A stretch of 64,000 bases of DNA, from the NCBI RefSeq assembly GCF_000473895.1, contig NZ_ASSJ01000049.1, positions 174,980 to 238,979 on the forward strand, written 5' to 3'. Positions within the stretch are counted from its first letter, which is position 1. Each line of letters starts with the position of its first letter. This document shows positions 54,775 through 61,336 of the stretch, piece after piece. The translations under genes were made by a program, and so were the position numbers. The notes under the pieces are model-generated. The model made no database searches and was not told where the DNA came from. It saw only the letters and a program-made list of their open reading frames with translations. The DNA is from Rubidibacter lacunae KORDI 51-2. GTDB taxonomy: Bacteria; Cyanobacteriota; Cyanobacteriia; Cyanobacteriales; Rubidibacteraceae.

Positions 54775-55623
54775 ACCCTGAGAGCCCCGAGACTGCAATC
54801 AATGGCAACAAATGCAAATCAACAGCAATAAACATACATAATGTTTGTGTCGATTTTGTTGCCAAAGTTAGCACTAACAGCGCAACCCTTCAGTTTCCAC
54901 GTTGCATGCAAGGCAACGGTCCGAATGGCACACGCTAGTGCGGATGCGTGAAGTTACACAAGCGGTATTGTAGTAGTTGTATAGGTTTATTTCCAGAAGA
55001 CATAAGTAATTCTTTGCATTTGAAGGGATGGTGCGTGGAATTACTGAACAGTCTCGATTCAAACGATTAATGCTACCCGTGAATCGGTTGCAAACGACTG
55101 CGAGCGGCTGTTTTGCTTGCAGTACATTTAGTGGGAGATGGCTGTGAGCTCACCCCAAGCAGCAGAGGGGATGCTTGTTGCGTCAGCAGCATCCAGAATG
55201 CGCGGTGTTTCCGATCTCGGCCATGTCAGACTATTCCGGGTTTACTGTTGCTATAACCCGGATGGAGTTCGTCCCCACCATTTACCAGGCCTAATTGTAC
55301 GTGCATGAGGTGAGAGCGGTATGCTCACGGCACTGGGAAATTCCGTAGTTTTACCGGGAAGTGACCCCGGAAAAGTGTGGCTTGCACTATCAGTGCTTCA
55401 AGAGTCGAATCCGAGGCAACCCCATCGACTGCACCCTGCTATTGCGACTGCGGTTGAGGAGAATAGCGTATCGACCCCTGGCAAACGGTGTATCGCCTTT
55501 AGCAAGGTTTGGGGTCGAGCTGCTTTATCTGGCAACTCAAACGACTATCAATCCCTATGGCGTATGGGTAAATCCTCAGATGTTCGTCGCCTTTTACCAT
55601 AGGTTGGTCGACCGGACGCCCTG
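54775..55623. other. Region upstream of the giant gene
   Basis: About 850 bases precede the giant gene. The stretch 54800-55080 is AT-rich and probably holds its promoter. Two overlapping plus-strand frames (55321-55602 and 55361-55627) lack motifs and clear ribosome sites, so no gene is called. Confidence 0.35.
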
Positions 55624-56496
55624 CTAAATCAGAACATCTGGGATGCGATGAATCACCAGCCAGCAGCCCAGGCAGGCACCGGTCAGCAGCAAGCAAATAA
55701 TGCCGAGCGCGCCGGCCAGCGGTTGCCTCACACCACCCGTCGCCCATCGTGGGGCGCGATCGGTTTCGACTGCGATGGCACTGCTGTCGAGACAAGCTAA
55801 TCCCCACACCCAACCGGCGTGCAGTCCGACTGCCAACCCGAGCGAGCCCCCGTTACTCCAGCGCGCTAGCACCAACACAATCCCCATAAGAGTTAACCCA
55901 GGTAGCTGTGCGATCCCTTCCCGACCGTCCCAGAGTAAATGTGACAGCGAAAACACTGCGCTAGTCGTCCCCAATGCGATCGCGACCGAAGACGTACTTA
56001 GTACTGTCGTGTAGAAGAAACCGCGAAACACTAGCTCCTCAGCAGCACCTACGCCGAGTGCTACCAGCAGTAATAAGGGCGCCACAACCACTAGCGATCG
56101 CACCTGGGTTGGCTGCCACTGCGCCCACCCACATGTCGTCCGCACGAGCGCAGTTGCGATCGTCCCGGCTGCCCCGAGTGCGAGACCGACTGCAACTGAC
56201 CCTACCGTCGTTGGCGATCGCAACACGCCGTACTCTGACAGTTCCACGCCATCCAGCCAGGCAGCAAATGCAACTAGAGGGAGCGTCCAAACTTACAGCA
56301 TGGCGAGCAGAGTAAGCTTGCGACGAGCGGGGAGAAATTGCCCTGGAAGCCACTGCCAAGCGATCGCGAACGGCAAAACGCAGGGCAGCCACAGCAATAC
56401 CCATGCCGAGAAAAATGCCAGAACCTTTAAGGTTACTGGCAAATCGCTCGCGACACCTCGAACTAATTCAGAAGGCAGCAACTGAAGGAAATCCAA
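55624..56496 (-). pseudogene. CPBP intramembrane metalloprotease, interrupted by an in-frame stop
   Basis: Read through, the frame encodes about 290 residues of a CPBP (Abi/CAAX-type) membrane protease. The C-terminal part has the family motifs EELVFRGF (the EExxxR site), FSLSHLL and HAGWVWG in a hydrophobic setting. The N-terminal part (56296-56496) has a membrane helix (KVLAFFSAWVLLWLPCVLPF) and a basic loop. A single TAA at 56293-56295 separates them in the same frame; sequence on both sides of it reads as one continuous protein (LLAML, stop, VWTLPLVAFAAWLDG). A GTG at 56245-56247 could restart translation and make a shorter protein with all active-site motifs. The start of the full frame is a TTG. 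A sequencing error at one base would also explain it. Confidence 0.75.
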
Positions 56497-56497
56497 G

Positions 56498-56695
56498 TTA
56501 ACACGCGCTCGCAGAAAGTGATTTCCGAAAGCTCAGACCTTTAGCAACACCGATGCCAATTTGCATTTCCAGCAGGCGTGCAAAAGCACCCAAAACAGCT
56601 CCTGCGACGCCTGCGGAGTTGTGAAACAACAATATGCTCCCGTTGGTGGCGATTGCTTCCCGGCAACGGACCCAAGTGAGACGAGGAATCGACAA
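56498..56695 (-). pseudogene. Possible polysaccharide deacetylase C-terminal remnant
   Basis: The minus-strand frame contains ATNGSILLFHNSAGVAGAV, which resembles the last strand of NodB-type deacetylases (NGSILLFHN, then a helix of Leu-rich repeats of the substrate loop). Nothing else of the domain is visible, and the sequence upstream runs into cyAbrB. If real, it is a short remnant, not a gene. Confidence 0.3.
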
Positions 56696-56737
56696 TCCGG
56701 GAATGAGCCAGCGCAGCAGAACAAATGCTACCGAACT

Positions 56738-57145
56738 TTATTCGTCCTCGTCAGCCTTTCCGTTTTCCATTAAGCTACCATCGCCTTCGATGTGCACCAA
56801 ACGGATGTGCTTATAGCCGAGCTTGATCTCGAACTCATCCCCCGGCTTGAGTCCCATTGCTTCAGTGTATGTAGAACCGATCACGATCTGACCGTTCTTG
56901 TGAACGCTGACCCGGTATGTCGGCTCGCGACCGCGACCGTCCTTCGATCCTTCGGGATCGAGTGGAACACCCTTAGCGGCAAGGACGGCATCGTAAAAAT
57001 CGGTCAGGTTAACGCGCACCTGATTATTCTTGGTTACCGTGTAGTAACCGCAGCGGCGGGCTGTTTCCCGGCGCGGCAGGTGAGCGAGCTCTTTTACTTT
57101 TTGAAGCAGCGCTCTTCCTGTTAGCGGGGTGGGTGCTTCTGTCAT
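56738..57145 (-). CDS. cyAbrB transcriptional regulator
   Basis: This 135-residue protein is a cyanobacterial AbrB-type regulator. Residues 1-60 match the cyanobacteria-specific N-terminal part (LTGRALLQKVKELAHLPRRETARRCGYYT). The C-terminal half carries the AbrB swapped-hairpin DNA-binding domain, opening with YRVSVHKNGQIVIGSTYTEAMGLKPGDEFEI. In other cyanobacteria, cyAbrB proteins influence nitrogen and carbon genes, hydrogenase genes and cell division; which targets apply here is unknown. Such genomes usually carry two paralogues and this cannot be assigned to one clade by eye. GGAAAGAAG just before the ATG at 57143-57145 is a suitable ribosome site. The gene is divergent from the sdhB-type gene 575 bases away. 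Confidence 0.9.
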   Translation of the reverse strand: MTEAPTPLTGRALLQKVKELAHLPRRETARRCGYYTVTKNNQVRVNLTDFYDAVLAAKGVPLDPEGSKDGRGREPTYRVSVHKNGQIVIGSTYTEAMGLKPGDEFEIKLGYKHIRLVHIEGDGSLMENGKADEDE

Positions 57146-57720
57146 CTTCTTTCCACAGCTCCTTGCAATATCTCCTGCAAACGAGGCATATTCCCTGCCA
57201 CTTGTTTGGCCTATTAAAGAATATATCGTCGATCATGCTCATTTGACTGCAAGACTCTGAAAAAAGTTCTCAGATAGTGGAGATATCGGAATTTTTTCCT
57301 AGGCGTTGTGCCAGTACTCGGTACTAGCGTTTACAGCTGCCGAGAGGGGTTTGTTGGAAAGTGCTGCGATCGTTTTTTCTTCTGTGCCGTTTTTTATATA
57401 GAGACAGTATTTGGACGTTGGAGATCGACGCCTTTAGCCTTGGAGTGATGCTGCCAGATGCAGGATGTACGAGACAGGGATGCTCTCTTGGCAAATTCAG
57501 CCCCCCTTTGCGGCTAATTGCAACAACGGTTGGGGAAAAGACGAGGGTTGCATTATGTAGATGGATGGCAGCTCGATCGCGCACCGCAATCTCCGGACAA
57601 GAGCCCGTCAGGGGTGTCGTAAACTAGTAATCATCCCTTTCGGCGATTGTCGTTGATGATAGCGTGTCATATCAAAGTCGCCGCTCCTTGGAATTTTATT
57701 AAGATATTTGTGTGTTCCCA
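57146..57720. other. Divergent intergenic region
   Basis: The 575 bases between the cyAbrB start and the sdhB-type start hold no convincing gene. A short inverted repeat (TCTGA...TCAGA, near 57255-57275) precedes the cyAbrB gene. AT-rich stretches near 57230-57300 and 57690-57715 are plausible promoter zones for the two genes. Confidence 0.35.
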
Positions 57721-58755
57721 ATGGACGTTCGGTTTGAAATCCTGCGCCAAGGGCAAAACGCTGCCCCACAGGTCCAGTCCTATTCTCTGCAAGCCGATCC
57801 CGAGCAAACAGTTCTGGATTGTCTGAATCGGATCAAGTGGGAGCAAGATGGCAGCCTTGCCTTTCGTAAAAACTGCCGCAACACGATCTGCGGTAGCTGT
57901 GGCATGCGGATAGACGGCCGCTCCGGTCTGGCCTGTCAAGAAAAACTAGCAAGCGTGCTGGCTCGACAGCAGTCGAGTCAGCAAGCGGACCGAACTTTGG
58001 AACGGGAAAACCGCTTGCCGACTATCGCGATCGCACCGCTCGGTAATCTACCAGTCATCCGCGATTTAGTAGTGGATATGCAACCGTTTTGGGACGATCT
58101 TGAAGCAGTCGATCCCTATGTCAGCACGGGCAGCCGGTCGGTCCCCGAGCGCGAATTTTTGCAAACTCCCGAGCAGCGATCGCGCTTGGATGCAACGGGG
58201 AACTGCATCATGTGTGGGGCATGCTATTCCGAGTGCAATGCCAAGTTGGTTGCACCGAATTTTGTCGGCCCGCACGCATTAGCTAAGGCAAGACGCATGA
58301 CGGCTGATTCGCGCGACGCCCGCGTGGAAGAACGGCTGGAAGAATGCAATGAAGGGACTGGCGGCGTGTGGGGTTGTACGCGCTGCTATATGTGCAATGA
58401 AGTTTGTCCAATGGGCGTTGCACCGATGGATCGTATCGGCGAAATCAAGCAGGAGATCTTGGCTCGCAAAGATGCAAGTGCCAGCCGTTCGATCCGCCAT
58501 CGCAAGGTACTGGTGGAATTGGTTGGGAGAGGCGGTTGGATCGACGAACGGAAGTTTGGGTTGGCAGTTGTTGGAAACGGATTTCGCGATGTCGCAGGAC
58601 TGGCAAGTTTGGTGCCCTTGGGATTGCGAATGCTAGCAAGCGGCAAATTCCCTCTTCTCTTTGAACCGTCACAGGGAGCCTCAGAAGTCCGCGCGCTGAT
58701 CGAGACGGTTCGTACTCAGTCCGACCTGCCATCCGCAACCCCAGACGATAAATAG
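57721..58755 (+). CDS. sdhB: Succinate dehydrogenase/fumarate reductase iron-sulfur subunit
   Basis: This 344-residue protein carries electrons between the flavin subunit and quinone in complex II type enzymes. The N-terminal plant-ferredoxin domain binds [2Fe-2S] through Cys52, Cys57, Cys60 and Cys72 (CRNTICGSCG). The C-terminal ferredoxin-like domain has CIMCGACYSEC for [4Fe-4S], with its last cysteine and the [3Fe-4S] cluster supplied by CTRCYMCNEVCP. All cluster ligands are visible. It is longer than the enterobacterial protein (about 240), as in other cyanobacteria, with a C-terminal extension. The ATG at 57721 was preferred to a GTG three codons earlier because the domain begins MDVRFEIL. 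No sdhA or membrane anchor gene is next to it, which is normal in cyanobacteria. Confidence 0.92.
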   Translation: MDVRFEILRQGQNAAPQVQSYSLQADPEQTVLDCLNRIKWEQDGSLAFRKNCRNTICGSCGMRIDGRSGLACQEKLASVLARQQSSQQADRTLERENRLPTIAIAPLGNLPVIRDLVVDMQPFWDDLEAVDPYVSTGSRSVPEREFLQTPEQRSRLDATGNCIMCGACYSECNAKLVAPNFVGPHALAKARRMTADSRDARVEERLEECNEGTGGVWGCTRCYMCNEVCPMGVAPMDRIGEIKQEILARKDASASRSIRHRKVLVELVGRGGWIDERKFGLAVVGNGFRDVAGLASLVPLGLRMLASGKFPLLFEPSQGASEVRALIETVRTQSDLPSATPDDK

Positions 58756-59034
58756 CCGAATAGATACTAATTTTCACAATGCCTACGACAGATGAGGTAA
58801 AGAATCCCTAGGATCGAAAGCTCCCGATCTGGCATCTGTCGCATTACTTCCGAGAGTTGGTTATGACTCTTGAGCGTCCCGATCGCCACATAAAAAGTAT
58901 GAGAGCAGCTCGTATTCTCCACCACTTGTCAGGGCTCAGAGCGGCGGACAAGTGCGTGCGAGACAATTTATATGTTGAATATATATGTTGAAATCGATGT
59001 CGAACAGCATTCACCAATCGGAGCGACTGTCCGA

Positions 59035-59457
59035 ATGAATGTCCTAAACTGCCAGCACGTCGCGCTTTTAGTCAGCAACCTGGAACGCGCAGATAGGTTT
59101 TATGGCCGCGTTTTGGGGTTGCCTTGCGTTCCGCGCCCGTTGAATTTCTCCGGTGTTTGGTACCAAATCGGTACGTTGCAACTGCACCTTATCGTTCGCG
59201 ATGACTACGTGCAACCGCTGGAAAACCCCGAAAAATGGGGTCGCAATCCGCATTTAGCGTTGGCAGTGGATGACCTGGATGCCGCACGCACGCGGTTGTT
59301 TGAATACGGTTACGAGGTAAAACCGAGTGCATCGGGGCGGGCCGCTTTGTTCGTTCGCGACCCCGACGGTAATATTGTCGAACTTGCTCTGGCTCGCGAG
59401 CCGCTATCGACGACGGCGTCAACCAATTCACGCGCTCGTCCCCAAACTTCAGCATGA
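59035..59457 (+). CDS. VOC family protein (glyoxalase/bleomycin-resistance fold)
   Basis: This is a 140-residue single-module VOC protein. The first beta-alpha-beta-beta-beta unit starts CQHVALLVSNLERADRFYGRVLGL, with His as the likely first metal ligand. The second unit holds HLALAVDDLDAARTRL and the conserved FVRDPDGNIVELA, with Glu as the last ligand. Substrates of this family vary, from glyoxal adducts to dioxygenase substrates, and cannot be told here. The frame is open from an ATG at 58972, but the ATG at 59035, with GGAG at 59020-59023, places the fold at the N-terminus and was chosen. Its TGA overlaps the ATG of the next gene (ATGA), so the two are translationally coupled. Confidence 0.85.
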   Translation: MNVLNCQHVALLVSNLERADRFYGRVLGLPCVPRPLNFSGVWYQIGTLQLHLIVRDDYVQPLENPEKWGRNPHLALAVDDLDAARTRLFEYGYEVKPSASGRAALFVRDPDGNIVELALAREPLSTTASTNSRARPQTSA

Positions 59458-60761
59458 AGGCAATCGCCTACAGCTACCGCGACCCCCTACTAGACAGTTC
59501 GACCCAGTCGGTACTCCCATCGACCCAAGAGATTGAGATTGCCGGTCTATACGAGGATTGGGGCGAGCGTTCGGCGTGGCAGCAGGTGTTGGCAGCTTGC
59601 GACTGCGAGCCCCCCGCTTGCGTGCTAGTTCGTTCCCCGAGCGAACTCGGAACGTCCGCTGCCGAAGTTGACGCCGCGATCGCGCAGTTGACCCTCCGCG
59701 GAGTAGCGCTAGCCCTTTTGGAGCCGGACGGAACGGTCCGCAAGCTGCCGCTTGGCGACAGGGCAACGCGCGCGGCGATCGCCCAGTGGCAGGACGAGCA
59801 AAAACGCCAGCAGCTCCTCCGGGGACATGCGCGCCGCCGCTTGCAAGCACAGCCGCCGCCAGGGAAAGCGCCTTACGGTTACCGACGTGGACGCGATCGC
59901 TACGGACTCGATCGCAGCACGGCTCCGGTCGTTAAGGAATTTTGCGATCGCTTCTTGCTATATGGATCGCTACGCGGTGCGGTGCGCTACCTGGAAGCTA
60001 AGTTCGGCAAAAAAATCTCCGTAGCAACTGGGCGGCGCTGGCTAACGCATCCGGTGTACCGCGGCGATCTACTTTACAAAACCGGCGAGATCGTCCCGGA
60101 CGCCCACATTGCAATTTTGTCGCGCGACGAGGCCGCGCAAATCGATCGTCTCATGAAGCGCAATCGCCGCCTGCCGCCGCGCGCTGCTAGCGCTCCCCAC
60201 TCACTAGCGGGTTTGGTGATCTGTTCCACCTGCAAGCAAGGACTCGGCATTGCTCGAGTCAAGGGACGCAACCGCCAGCAAGCCTACCTCTATCTCAGGG
60301 CTGCCCGCTGTCCGCGGCAGCCAACGTGCCGCTCGCTGCCTTACCAAGCCGTCCTAGATCGCGCGATCGTCAAAATTTGCGAAGAGTTGCCGCCAGCTAT
60401 AGCGCAGTTGCAGTCACCGGACACCGCAGCACTGCAAGTTGCGATTGCCGCTCAGGTGGAGCGCAAGCAGCAGGCGCTTGCGCAACTCCCCGTCCTCGAG
60501 CAGCAAGAGATTCTGGATGCCGACACCGCTGCCCTGCGACGCGCTCGGTTGCACGCTGAAATTGCCGCACTCTACGACCGACGCGCCCAACTACCACCGC
60601 CCAACCTGAGCGCGATCGCGCGCGAGGTAGCCCTGCCGCAGTTTTGGTACGACCTATCCGAAACCGAGCGCCGATTCTATTTGCGAGAATTTCTCCGTCA
60701 TATTGAGGTACTTCGCCCCGAATCGGGCGTGTGGGAACTGCGCCTCGCATTTGTATTCTGA
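59454..60761 (+). CDS. XisF-like large serine recombinase, catalytic serine not evident
   Basis: This 435-residue protein has the layout of large serine recombinases, as in cyanobacterial XisF. The N-terminal resolvase-like domain fills about residues 1-125. The recombinase domain starts with GKAPYGYRR near residue 138 and contains GRRWLTHPVYRGDLLY near 200. A zinc ribbon, VICSTCKQG, and a paired CPRQPTC lie near 265-295, followed by a glutamine/alanine-rich helical coil to the end. In active enzymes the first strand ends in R-V-S, giving the nucleophile; here it reads AYSYRDPLLD, so a usable serine is not clear. The protein may be an inactive or altered relative with a DNA-binding role. No att sites or inserted element were found beside it. 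Its start overlaps the VOC gene by 4 bases. Confidence 0.8.
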   Translation: MKAIAYSYRDPLLDSSTQSVLPSTQEIEIAGLYEDWGERSAWQQVLAACDCEPPACVLVRSPSELGTSAAEVDAAIAQLTLRGVALALLEPDGTVRKLPLGDRATRAAIAQWQDEQKRQQLLRGHARRRLQAQPPPGKAPYGYRRGRDRYGLDRSTAPVVKEFCDRFLLYGSLRGAVRYLEAKFGKKISVATGRRWLTHPVYRGDLLYKTGEIVPDAHIAILSRDEAAQIDRLMKRNRRLPPRAASAPHSLAGLVICSTCKQGLGIARVKGRNRQQAYLYLRAARCPRQPTCRSLPYQAVLDRAIVKICEELPPAIAQLQSPDTAALQVAIAAQVERKQQALAQLPVLEQQEILDADTAALRRARLHAEIAALYDRRAQLPPPNLSAIAREVALPQFWYDLSETERRFYLREFLRHIEVLRPESGVWELRLAFVF

Positions 60762-61336
60762 ATGCAGAAATAAGACGTTTAGCTTGTCAGTGTTTGCCTG
60801 CAGGGGGAGGGCAAAACTCACCCAATCTGAAATATTGGGTATTATGAAACATTTTATTGCGGTTGCAGCTGCGCGTTTGTTATTGAGGGGAAAGCTTGCG
60901 AAGCTGCATAGGCTCCTTCCGTTCCATAGCATCAGCGTAATCCTCACTATCTGCCGATTAGATCCTGCTTTATGAGGGTAAGGAGTCTAATTTGCTTCAG
61001 GTCACCTCGAATAATTCGCTTAGGACCGAAGGTCGGCACCGCAGCACGGGCAATTCCGCTGCCATTCCGCCACAATCCGGCAAAATTTCAAGGGGCCCTT
61101 ACTTCTTTTCAGCCTCCCATCATTAAAGAGTTACACCTAGCGCAGTGACACCTAACGCAATAATCTGTCTCCAGTTCGATTTAAATTAAGGCGATCCCTG
61201 TCCCGCCCGGCAACCGTGCGGAAGTCGTTCGAGCCTCGTGCGTTTAAGTAGCCTCTGAGTTTTCTCGGAATCTGTATTGTCGAGGGCAAGATACCGATCG
61301 TCACTCCCTCAGCCGTCCATCGATTGCCCGAGCTGT
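60762..61336. other. Intergenic region before the histidine kinase
   Basis: About 575 bases without a recognisable gene, tRNA or repeat. The promoter of the histidine kinase should lie here. Confidence 0.3.

Noticed and set aside
55321..55627. Two plus-strand frames upstream of the CPBP gene
   Set aside because: They overlap in different frames, lack motifs and ribosome sites, and neither resembles a known family.
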